A DNA stretch of 64,000 nucleotides from Ixodes scapularis (taxonomy: Eukaryota; Arthropoda; Arachnida; Ixodida; Ixodidae). The notes under the pieces are model-generated. The model was given only the letters and a program-made list of their open reading frames with translations. It had not been told where the DNA came from and searched no databases. Location: NCBI RefSeq assembly GCF_016920785.2, contig NW_024609846.1:116959473-117023472 (forward strand), given 5' to 3'. Within the stretch, counting starts at the first letter, position 1. Each line of letters opens with the position of its first letter. Shown here piece by piece: positions 24,201 to 36,200 of this stretch. Made by a program: the position numbers and the translations under genes.

Positions 24201-27200
24201 TAACCCCATCCCTTACTCCGAATCCCCTATCCACATACGAGCAGTGTGTAGCACGGCTGACCAGCCCCGACCTCCTCCCAGCGTAGCCTGGTGGAGAGGG
24301 CAGGAGTGACCAGCACAGGCCAGGGTATCCCGGGCTAGAGAAAACCCCCCACCAGGCGGGTGTCCAGACATCAGCACCTAAGGCTTACCATAATAAAGTT
24401 TATTCCTCCTCCTCCTCAAGTGCACTAGCATTACGTGGCATCAGTTCGTGTATAATGGTAATATTTTTTTTTTATATTTTATGCCATCAAAATTTGTCCT
24501 CTCGTTATATTCATGCAAATACGGCAACGCTTTTAAGGCAGTTTAGACTGCCCGCAAAAATCAATTTCTCAACGTGTCGTGCTGCAATTTACTATAGAGG
24601 TGCAAGCAGGTGGTGGAAGTTTATGGCAAACAAAAACTAGGAATAAGCTTGCCTCAATCAAAAGAAGGAAAAATCCAAGGACATCTAAGCACTTCTTATT
24701 AGTTGTGAATGCGAAAGCATGAATGGCGTTCTTCCGCTCCCTTAGTTCATCTGCGGCGTAGTGGCACAACGGTCACGTTCCGACGGCCGAGCGCGCACTC
24801 GTGAGGTGGCCGCGCCGCACTGGGCTCTGCCATGCACCCTCTCCGGAGTTTGCCTGGGCAGGCTTTGCTGCCAGGCCTGCGCTGCTGCACCTCTTATCGG
24901 CGACCGGGCCGCTGCGTGCGCTGCGCCTGCACTGCCATAGAGCGGGCTTCCCTGGTGGCGTTTTGTGGAACTACGCTGCACGAGAGCCACTGGGAGCCTA
25001 TCCATCAGATTTCTGCTACAGACGGCATTGGGACAGGGGAAGGGGCCGTTTGGCGCTGCTTTAAAGCTAATGACGTCGATTCGCTCCATGGAACGGTTAA
25101 TGCTTTCGCATTAAAAGACAGAAACCGGTTTTGGGCCATTTACAGACAATGCACACATAATGAGAAGTGCTGCTTACAGATGGCATACGCCTCGTCTAAA
25201 GGGTGCTGGCCGATTTGTTTTTTTTTTTTGCGGGGTCGTCTGCTAGCACAACCTGAATCGGCCAGCTAAATCTGTCACTGTGTCTGGCCACACAAAATAC
25301 GTACAGGAAAACAGGCTTTCTCTAGCCTTTCCGGACTTCGTCCATACGCTTGTGCATTGGGTCATGTGACGCCAATTTTTCCACTAAATGGGACAGGGAA
25401 ACACTTGGTGCATAGGTCACGTGACATCAATGTTCCCGTCAAATTTATGGGAGAAACTGAATTGGTGTATTGGTCACGTGGCCTAAGGTCAGGTAACATC
25501 AATTTTCCCGCTAAAAGTAGCGGGGTAACCTAATTTGTGTTTAGGTCACATAAAAATAGCTGGAAATGCGCGGACGGACAGTTGGACAAATGGATTGTCG
25601 ATTGCTTCCTTCATGAAATAGCAGGCGCTCACAATTCAAGCTCTTGTTCGATTACATCGCCCATGGGACGCGATTTCTAACAGAAATTCAGCTTCTTTCT
25701 TTCTTTTTGGTCCCATTGAGACATCGCCTACCCTCCTTTTCTGATAAATTCGAGGTGGCTAGATGGTGGGTGACGACTCGGGATATCGCGGTAGTTGAAC
25801 TGCAGGGAGCCATTATAATTTTGTGTTGTATATTTTTTATGTTTCCACAAGGAAGTTGTGGTAGCATAAAAACCTGTGTTTGGGCTGATCTGAGCACTGC
25901 AATTTTTGCAGAACGCTGTTCATGTCTAAGCTTCAGCTGGTGGACCTGGCAGGGTCAGAAACCATCAAGAACACTCAAAGTGTCGGAGCCAGGCGCAAGG
26001 AAGGTGAGTCCACGGAGGTCTAACTTGTTGCTCTACCCACATTACTCAAAATGCATCTATGTCCCGTCGGTGTTTGTGAGCAATATTTTTTTTCTTCGTT
26101 TGTTTCAGTGATGGAAGTGCGGCGCCATTTGCGCCAAATTGCACTGTGTACAGAAGTCTGCTACATTTTGCGCCAAAATGTCATTTTTGCTTAGAATTGC
26201 ACCACACCTGCACCAAAATAGGCTTAGACAAAAAAAAAAATATTTTATTGCTTGACTTAAATATTGAAAGAAGTAGAAGGCAAGAAAAATGGTACCAAAT
26301 GTATTTGACAGCATTTCTACTCGTTGTGTACATCGTTTCACGTTAGGTCAAAGCATAGTCAAAGGTTCGAACCATGGAGGTAGGAAGCTTTTGGAGACGA
26401 CATGACGCTGTAGAGAGGGACACACCCTTACTAATGACCGAAACCAAGAGACGCTAGTGGACGAAAAGGAGCTGGCGTCCAATAGCGTCCCAAGTCGGCT
26501 TTCAAAATTTCAACTTTTTTTTTCACTCTCATATTAAACGCACCCCCAACTCCGACGTCAAAATTTTGTCCCCCTTCCCCCACGCGCGCGAAATGAACAC
26601 AATTTTTTTTCCTGGTGCAGCGAGGTCGCGAATGCATGGGCAGCGTGGGCGAACGAAACGTCTTGCAAAAGGTGTTAAAAAAATAAAAAAAGATTCAATG
26701 GAAGCAAGAAAAAAAACATGGAGAGGAGCTTTTTTTTTTTTTTTTGCACAGCCCAGTCTGGATTTTGGGGTCGCGCGCGCAAGGAGATAAGAAAGATAAG
26801 CGGAGAAGCCCTTGCCTAAGCAAAAAACCCTTAGAACTAAGAGGAAAAAAACAAACAAAGAAGTGCTTTTTTTTTTTGCACAGCGCAGTTTGGTTGCAGG
26901 GTCGCGTGCAAGAAGGTAAGAAAGAGAAGCGGAGTAGTCCTCGCCTATGCAAACAAAACAGCTTGCAAAAGGCGGCAAAAAAACAAAAAAAAAAAAAACC
27001 ACGGAACTAAAAGAAAAAACAAAAAGGGGCTTTTTTTTTTTTGCACAGCCTAATTTGGTTACGGGGCCGCGTGCCGCGGGCAAAGAGATAAGAAGTTATG
27101 TTGATTTTTCAGGATAAGAGGTCTGTTCATTATGCGAGTAAATATGGACGCAAAAATTTCACTTCGCGTAATGAACACCCCCCCCCCCCCCCCCCAACTT

Positions 27201-30200
27201 TGCATTGATTTTTCGGAAAAAAAAGTGTGTTCATTCTGCGAGTAAATATGGTAGTTTAGCCCGTGGGTTTCCACGCCCCAACCGGCGTGCCAGGTGCGGC
27301 CCGCAGAAGCCTTCTGACCGACACGTGGCTGGCAGCGATCTTTGCAATGATGCCCGCCTCTTGGCACGCTTCCAGTAGGTCCGCTGCTACGGGCACAAAA
27401 ATGTGTGCACAATAAAGAAATGGCACCGCGACGCGCACAAGACGCATCGTATTTGTTCTGATTCATATCCTAGCTGCTGATAGGTATTCCGTGGAATATT
27501 TATTGCGCCCTGTCATATTGAGTATTATCACTCATTGTCCCTGGTTCCATGTCTGTGTAACTAGCTTTAAATTCATTACCATTCCCATGTATATACCAAC
27601 TCATGTTTACAAACAAACCGGAGTGCCCCTAGCGGATGCCACCTGCACCGCGCATGCGCGATGGAGGGTGGGCAAGAAGCTCGCCGTCGCCCATAACCAA
27701 ACCTTTGAAATGGGATGTTGTCATCGTCGGTGCGAGTCCCCGTGCTCTTTTTCGCGTTAGAATGGTTTATTCTACGTCCTCCTGACAATGTCCGACTACT
27801 TGTGGCTTCAGCTAAATTAACGAGGCTCGATTCACTGCTAAACTTTGCGTGAATAACGTGACTTGCGGCAATTTGTGTCACGTGTACCCCGCAGAATGGG
27901 CGCTAAAGCCTGACTCCCATGATGAGATTCTGCTCGCTATTTTCAGTCGCGACGTCGCTCGGGCTGCAAAAGCGTGGACTGTAGCTGAGATGGTGGACGT
28001 CGATACGGAAAATCGCAAGTAGAATCGGGCATTACAAGTCTGTGATAGCCTCTGGTAACAGTGATCAACATCTGCTTGTATCTACTGTTTACACTGAGCC
28101 TACTTAACCCAACCAACCTTCAAACTTAAAAGTGTCTTGAGGCCTGCACTTGCTTCTTATTGCAATTATTGGGTCAATGTTTGGTTTATGGGCCGCTGTC
28201 ATTTGAACGAGCAGACGACAAAAAGCAGACATGTTTGAAAGAGCAGACGACTGTTCGAACGCATGCACAATGGAGTGTGGGCAAGAAGCACCGCGTCCCG
28301 CTTTAACAGACCGTTGGAATGTCACGTTGTCAGCATCTGTGTGAGTCCGCATACTCTTTTTTGAGTAGGAATTGTCGATTCTACGTCCTCATAATAATAT
28401 CCTGCCACTTTAATCGCCTGAACGAAATTATGAAGGCTCGTTACGCCGCTAAACTTTGCATAGTTATACGTGCGGCGATTCATTCGCGTGAACGCCGCAG
28501 AATGAACGCCAAAACCATAATGAGATTCTTCTAGCTATTTTCGGTTGCGACGTCACTCGTGCTGAGTGACGCGACAGAGCTGTCGCGAACTGTTTAAACA
28601 TTTGTGGAGGGCGGAAAAGCGTTTCCTGTGATTTCAGATAACTGGCAACCATAATTTTAAGACACAACATGGCCAAGTGTCGTTACTCTGAAGCGTAGCT
28701 TATTTAGTGGCACTAGTAGCGGCGATGATCGACGTTGATACTGAAAATCGGAAGTGGGAAGAGACCAAGCGAATCAGGCGTAACAAGTCGGTAATGGCCA
28801 CTGGTGCCAATGATCAACATCTTGTATCCACTGTTTACACCGAGCCTACTTAAAAGTCTTTTGAGACCTGCAATTACTTCTTATCGCAATCACCGGGTCA
28901 AAGTTTGGTTTACGAGCCACTTTTGTTTGATTGAGCCGACGACAAAAAGCAGACAAGTTTGAAAGAGCAGACGACAGTTCGAACGATTAGGCGGCCGTTT
29001 GAATTTGAAGACACACTGAACTCACTGGTGGTCCGGACAACTTTGCGGTTTTCCCTTGTTCATGTTGGAACAAAACAAATGCATCTGGCGACCACGTGTA
29101 TCTGTGAATTCAAACCAAAGTGTTGCCCACACAAGTAATTGTAGTTCGACAGCATCTGGTTTGCCCTTTTCACAGCCTCCATTCCCATTCTCGGATGAAC
29201 CGAGCAGGCAGAAAACACACGAAAACTGACCTTCAAACCTTTCCCGACTCTTTTGGTACTGCCCCCGTCGCAGCATTTTGACAAGAAGGCAGATGTTTTG
29301 CCTGTTTTTTTTTTCCAAAAGAACACAGGAATGCATGTCTCATACGGTGACTTCTGGCCACAGCCCCAGACCGGAAGTGTGCCCGACGCGTCGCCACCGC
29401 GGCATGATGTAACAGACTTGAATTTGTGTAAATAGTACTCGGTGTCCTGTGTTGTAATTATTGCATATTGTCATAATTAATAGACCTTATTCATTATTAG
29501 CGCCATCTCTCGGTGGCCACGGGCACTATCAGAGGCTCGGCGCCATCTTTGAGGCTTCACCACCGCCCCGCCGCCCGCCGCAGTACGAACTCCTCTCCCC
29601 GCGTTACATTCGTGCACATTCTTGTTGTTGTTTTTTTTGTTTTTTTCTGTGTGTTCTTTTTTTTTTTGTGTATTGATGGTGTCAGCCACTCGTGAATAAA
29701 TTATGAATATTAAGCTAAAGTTTGTTTTCAGTGGTTTTACTGAGAATCTCTTTTTATAAAAATGAGCTTTATTCCAGCACCAGAGCAGGCCGATTCACAC
29801 ACTGTTTTAGAATCTTGCGTTAACTTGCCTGACCAACTTATTATGCCTTTTTGCGCAAGGACGATTTGTATGATATATTTAGCAGGGCCGTCAGCCGCCG
29901 TGCGAGTTTGTTTTTATTTGGCGTTTGCGGCTGCGAGTTTAAAGAATGTGAACAGTTCTTCGCCCAGTGCGCCTTGACCCAGCGTGTGCAGACCCGAATA
30001 GCAGAGTTCTATGATGGCGGCGTTGAACGTTTAATCTTTTTTCTCCGTTGTCTTAACCTGAGGAATATTGCAAATACAGTAAAACCTCGTTATAACAAAA
30101 AGGGATATAACAAACTAATGGATATAACAAAGCAATCATAATTCCCCTTGCTTGCTAATAGTAGTGGGAAGAAATGGACATTGGCTATAACAAACGAATG

Positions 30201-33200
30201 GTTATAACGAAATAATTACGATTGTTCCTTCAACTTTGTTATAACGAAGTTTTGCTGTATGATTCCACACACACGAAAAAAACAACAAAAAACATGAAAT
30301 TAAATTTACTACATACATTTTTATTTAGTTCCTTGGCGAGATCACCGAATAGTAGCTCAAAACATCATTATGAAGAGTGTGTGTGATACAGCACGAATTT
30401 ATGAAAGTAGTATTTTCATTGCAGCTAAAAAATAAAAGCTATGCTGAAGATCTACACTACCATACTCACAAAAGCATATGCGAGGCGCAAAAACGTAAAA
30501 TGAAATGACTGGCTTGTCGCCGCGGTGCAAGTAACGTATTAAAAAAAAACACTATTTTAGGGAAAGTGGAAACGTTTTCCTTTTATAATCATAATAATAA
30601 TAATAATAATACTAAAAAATAGGTTCAGTATTTGTGCATATATCTTTGGCTCCTTGAGAGAAAATGCATTAATAAATGTCAGCGACATTTTAATCTGTTC
30701 CTCCTGGTAGCGCGGTTGCATAGAGTTAAATTTCATGCTTACTAGCCATAGAATATGACCAGTGCTCATCAAAGCGGTTGCTTACAGTATTGGCTACAAA
30801 TAAAAAAGCTTCTCCCGCAGCACGAACCCGATTTTTCGAGAAGTGAGCAAGCGCAACTGTTAAATTCGCCAACAAGTCCAGGTTAGCAGTCAAGAGCCCG
30901 CTTTTGTGCTTTCGTCTATATTTCAAAAATGTTTCTCGAACTGCGAGAGTCAAACAATCGCTGCGCATCGCACGTTGCAAACGGCGGCAGCACTTTGCCC
31001 GTCGCCTCAAAGATGGCTTCGGAAGGGAGGTTGGCGCCACGTCCCATAGATGGCGGGCAAATCTGAATAAGGTCTATTTTACTGTTCTTACTGTTCTTCT
31101 GTTGTATGTGAGTAAACCAAACTTTCTATGTGCTTTAATTTGTGCCCTTTTAGTTTGCTTGGTCACAATTAGTGTATAATGTTTTAACTAGCTGAATATT
31201 GATTCTGAAATAAATTAAATGCATTCATTTAGCTTGAATTCTTTTTGTATGTTTAGTCGAACGGGACTTTTTGTTTTTTTTAATTGCATATCTAGGTTTG
31301 TTTATTCAGTTTTTCCTGATCTATATTCACCTATTTTATTTTCCGGCCGTCGAGGCTGCAAAAGATCCCAAATCCGGTCCCTTAGCCACAGAGTGTGGGA
31401 ACCCCTGATTCCCACACTCTGTGGGAACCAGGGTTCTTACGGAGAGATGACGAATGCCACAATGTCACGCTTTTGATGCCGTTTGATTGGTCCCATTGGC
31501 TCGTAGCGTCGGCAGCGCTTCGGCTTAAAGCGAAGCGAAGTATAGAGATTGCTCATCAACCGCATTGGCCCCATCATCGTCTTAATTTTCAGACGACGTT
31601 GTCAATTTCGGGAACTAAAAGTGGGGAGTACAATTTGCAAAATTGTGGGATGGAGGTTACTGTGATAAGACAGGACCATGGTCTTTTAGTCCTGATGAGA
31701 TCACTCGATTATTATGTCTCCTGCATGTTTTTGTGCCGTAGCCGCAGTGCACCTTGGCACCTGCTCCGCTTTACCGCCTCTCACCAGCACGCACGTCAAG
31801 CTTCACCGCTTTACACTGGTGTTCTAGCATGGGGGAGCACCTGCGTTAGCGCGATTAGCTCGGAAATTATGCTGAGTACCATTATAGATCGACCATCTTC
31901 GGTCCTGATTGAAGGTCAAACTTTAGTTTTAAAAAGCTATGCTAAGAAAAGAAAAAAAAAATGGTCTTTATTTGAGTAAATACGGTAGTCAAGTTAGTTC
32001 TCGTGCAGCATGCAGTCAATCGAAAGGGCAGCGAACTTTCACTCAACTCTGGTTCAACGCCACTAAAGCGCAGTGTCAGTTTTAAAACAAATTTCGGCTT
32101 TGATAATATTTTGGGGGGTTGTTTTTGCAGTTTATATTAGGATCTTGTGTTCTTGAGTTCATAAAAGTTAGGGGAAACATATTTTTGTTGATTGACGTTT
32201 TAGTGCGTATGATGGTTATTGCCGGCATTTTGCTGCAACTGAAGTGTCGTGCTATGATTCGTCTTTCAGCCATTTGAAATTTTGAGAGCCCAGATTGTAG
32301 AGAAGGTCCATCTGAAATCATGGGGTTGCGTTTGCAGTTTAACGGGCGCCACCGGCGAAGATTGGTCGCAAGTGTGCATGCGCTGCGTTTTCACGTGGCG
32401 AGGAGGAAAGAAGGCAGAAAGGCTGAAACACTTCAGTCAACCGACGCGTTCGTCAGCTCCTCGCAGCTCATATTGCGAACGGGGCCCATACACCCCGTGA
32501 CCCCGATCAAGCAGTTTTAAACTGTAATGCAGGATCTGAAGATTTTTGGGACTGCTGACTCGCCTGATGGCTGCAGCTCCCCTAGTGGTCCCCAAAATTT
32601 TCTTTGCTGACTTTTTATCGCTGAATTCAGGCACATGACTCATTTAACGGGTGAAACGTGTGCCATTCGTGTAGTTGCAAAAACCCTAGTCAAAATATAA
32701 AGAACCTATGGGACCTTTCAACTCACGCGCTGTGGGCAGCACGTGTGTTGCGATGAAAATCTTCGCCACTGTGAAGGGTGCAACACTCTGCAGGCGAGTC
32801 GTTTTCATCGCAACTTTGTGCAGCCCTTCGCTCCTGTCCGTCACACTTACCCTTCCAGCCACCCCATAACCACTCTGACCTGAAAGTTCTAAAAAGTAGG
32901 CTGTGTGTTGTTTTTGCATTCCGTTTATTCTTGTCACAAGTGACAGATGAAATATATGTTCAGTATGGTAGATGAACTCTCAATCATTACCATAGATTGA
33001 CTCTCATATAGCCATGCAATCATCATTTAATTTTGAAGTGACATTCTAACACACGTTGGCATCTGCTCCAAAAGCGTCAGTGGCTGCTCCAAACGAATAT
33101 TTTGCGAGCTACAGAACCTGCTACAAAAGCTAAAAATGCCACTTCCATCACTGTTGTTTCTTTTCCCGTACTAAGTGCTGTAACCAGGTGCTAAGGCCCA

Positions 33201-36200
33201 GTCAGAAGGCAATTTCATATTCTTTTGCCCTAGCTCCTCAAACTTTTCTTATCTAAAATAAAAATTATATCATTCTGAACTGAGAGTTGTATTGTGCATG
33301 GCATTGTAGAAGATTCCACAATCTTGATTTAGCATTCCTGACTTGGGCAATTGGTGCAAACTCGGGGTAGCACATGTGCTGTGCAATACCTCACTGCAGC
33401 AGTTCTGCTGTTGAGATGAGTTATCTTACTTTGTTTAGCTATGTAGTCATTTTGTGGTGAAGGCATTTTTATCAGCACCTTTAACAATGGCATATGTCTC
33501 GCTTTACCTTTGCTAGACGTCACCTCTCCGACATTAGGCAAACGCGGTGAAAAGCATGGCAGTCGGGCTCATGTCACTCTAACTAATGAACAAACACGGT
33601 ACATTATAATGGTGCAATGGGACCATCATCATTGTTCACAAATGCGCACTGCCTGCACAAGCAATATGCTCATGCTCAAGCTCTTGGGCAGCGTTGCTCC
33701 CGAGTTAAGTAAGTAAAGATCTTGTATTTGTTTTTATGTGAAACATTTTTTGGCTAGGTGTTCGGCATTTTGTGAAGCCCAGATAAAAGCATGGCTGCAA
33801 GGCTCGACACAGATTGGTTGACGGGTGGGAGAGGAGGAGCGAGGTGCTCAGCGCTAATTGGTTAACGAGGAGGTCGTGTGACCAGAGGGGTAGGCGAGGA
33901 GGAGCTGGACCACCTGCGCACACTGAGGGAGAGGAGCTCGAGAGTATAGAAGGCTCTGGAAGATCGCCAGGTTTATCGGCCCGATTAGCAGTAGTATTGC
34001 TTCATTCTAAGAAAAACTATAGAGTGCACACATGTTATGCATTTAAACCATCTGATGAAGAGTGTGGTGAACATAGACGTCTGGGTTTTGGAAACTGAGA
34101 GTATCGCTGAATGTTTGTGATCCCAGAATATTTCACGTATGTAAACACAGTTGCCTAGCAATTTGCCATAAATTTTTCTCTGCTTCGTCTTTTCATAATA
34201 TACATATTTAATACCTTGCAACCTTACTACCGTCAAATACCGGGCAAGTGCCCACTCAAAATTGAGAGATGATAGCGGAAAAATGTGGGTTGGGTGCTTG
34301 TCCGGTCATCAATTTACATACTAATGTGCTGTGCGTATTTCCTCAGAACTTACAAATTTGGGAATGGGCGCTTAGTGTGGAATGGGCAGACGCGCGGTAT
34401 GCTACGGTAGTACGTACTACAATATGTCAGCTTGTCGTTACTACAGGAGACTACAACGCGGGTGATATTCTTTTCCGCACCACCAGCCTTGTGCCTGCTG
34501 CACGATTGTGAACTTTATAGCACTCCCGTGCTTCACACATGCTTTAAGAAGTGTCTAAGATTGACCAATTTAGGGGCTTTTCATGCCACTAAGCAAGTTT
34601 TTAATTCGAATTGTATGTTTATTTTCACTAATTAAAACAATAGTTATTTAGCTTTTTGATGTTTGCCGTGGCTGGCAGTTCCTGAAGAGACTCTTTTTTT
34701 CCTGAACCACTCTATTGGTAGTAATTTTTTTAAAGTTGTAGATACTTTACACAGATGCCAGATTACAGCCGACGTTGCTGACCTTTTCTTGTCTTACCGA
34801 GAAGCTGAGCCACTGAAGCGGGCGTCGACGAGCCTCCACAAGGGCCAATGCTGGGGAGGACACAGATTTTTTTGAGTCGGGGCTCTTGTAAAAAATTTAA
34901 GAAAAACTTGTCCCCTGCCCGCTCCCGCTTTCGCACCGCAGGCTTAACCCAATTCCAATAAAAATGAATAGGATCATGTGATCAAGTGAAAATTTCAGGA
35001 AAAAGCCAATTGGAATTAAGGGGTTATAAATGAAACCAACTATTGTATTGTACAGCCAGTGGAACGGCCCGGGAAAACCAGTGGTACTAAAAGTACCCAC
35101 TTGGTCGACTCACTGTCCGGCTCCGCTACTAAGACATGAGTGCGTCTCACAGCGGGTCCGACGGTCACTGAATGGCAACCATGAACCATCCAGCCCCGCC
35201 GATCAGTGATCACTTTTATATCCCTCGGCTCCCCTGGAGATCACCCCCGCCACCATGCGGGGGCACCTCCCTACGTGGGAAGTTACGAGGGGCACCACCT
35301 TTATGATAGCTTCCCCTGGTATGGACCCCGCCTCAGTGGCTCCGCTTCCATGGGGTAAGCTAGGGTTCCCAGGCCCTTTTTGTCCCCCTCGTCCACATGC
35401 GGAACCCCAGTGCTAGGGTTCCCCATCCCAGGTGGGGGGGTTTTCGCCAGAGCCTCCGTTGCAGCAATAAAGCTGGCAGGGCGCACCACGAGCAGGTGGA
35501 GGTTGACTTCCCACGCGGCAACAACCGCGGGGGCTTGCACAGTCAAATCTAAGATGGCAATAACCTGTTCTGCTTGAAGTGAAATAAATGGAATAAGAAG
35601 AAACAAGAGCTGAAGGTCGGTTATGGCCGCACCTATGCACAGCTGCTGCAAACCGTCTATAGTGTTGCGAGGAAATTTTGAATTTTATTGTCTACTATCC
35701 CATCCTCTTCGATGTTTTACATCCGAATACCTATTTATTTTTTACTTCCCCAATTGGTAGGTTGTGTGGGGTTTAACCATATGCAAGGTAAACATTACCC
35801 AGTTCTGCTGCACCCTTTTTATTAGTTTATGTCGGCTTTCTTTGCATCTGCGAGCAGACTGTGCAAACCGCTGCTCATCAGAGTCCTTTTCTTTAGCCTT
35901 GTTGTGGAAAACGCCCATTCGGGACCCTCGACACTCTCTTGTAAACCGCCTCGGCTTTATTTCGATTGTCGCTCTCTCAACGCAGGTGTGAACATCAACC
36001 TGGGACTTCTTGCCCTGGGAAATGTGATCAATGCCCTCTGCTCCCACCACGGCAAAACTCCACACATTCCCTACAGGGACTCCTGCCTCACTCGTCTCCT
36101 GGCTGGTACGTCCATGTGGCATACTAGTTAATATAAACTCGCCATGCCATTAGCTATGACATTGCTTCAGCTTGTAAGCATGTGTTACTGGCTCTGACTC

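Larger units (their letters stand above)
19200..24417 (+). mobile_element. I-like non-LTR retrotransposon (LINE), full length but decayed
   Basis: The order is ORF1 (about 19325-20440), ORF2 (about 20880-24300), an AATAAA at 24392-24397, and a short CCT-repeat tail ending near 24417. The ORFs carry the domains of I/Ingi-type LINEs with an RNase H. Many frameshifts and stops are present. The sequence is C-rich and differs in base use from its surroundings. The 5' start is approximate and no target duplication was found. It interrupts the 3' part of the Tigger-like element, so it came later. Confidence 0.85.
17331..24524 (+). mobile_element. pogo/Tigger transposon, apparently split by a LINE
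   Basis: The left end CCGTATTTACACAAATATAA follows TA at 17329-17330. A matching inverted end is seen at 24505-24524 (TTATATTCATGCAAATACGG, followed by CA). The 20 comparable bases differ only by transitions, but a neighbouring MITE also begins here, so the right end is uncertain. The transposase remnant lies at 17808-19075, and the rest, from about 19200 to 24417, is an inserted LINE. Confidence 0.5.
26106..33153. mobile_element. CAGTGATG-end element, copy B, with nested insertions
   Basis: The left end is CAGTGATGGAAGTGCGGC and the right end, reverse-complemented, is CAGTGATGGAAGTGGCA. Identical 6-bp flanks TTGTTT occur at 26100-26105 and 33154-33159. Its own sequence is 26106-26370 plus about 31430-33153. 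This matches copy D (57684-59308) nearly end to end, for example GCTCATCAACCGCATTGGCCC at 31550 against the same region at 58320, and TAAATACGGTAGTCAAG at 31974 and 58726. The material between about 26370 and 31430 is inserted. It has no transposase of its own. Confidence 0.85.

Noticed and set aside
26529..27083. 184-codon minus-strand frame
   Set aside because: It is the translation of the tandem units of a MITE with poly-T/poly-A runs.
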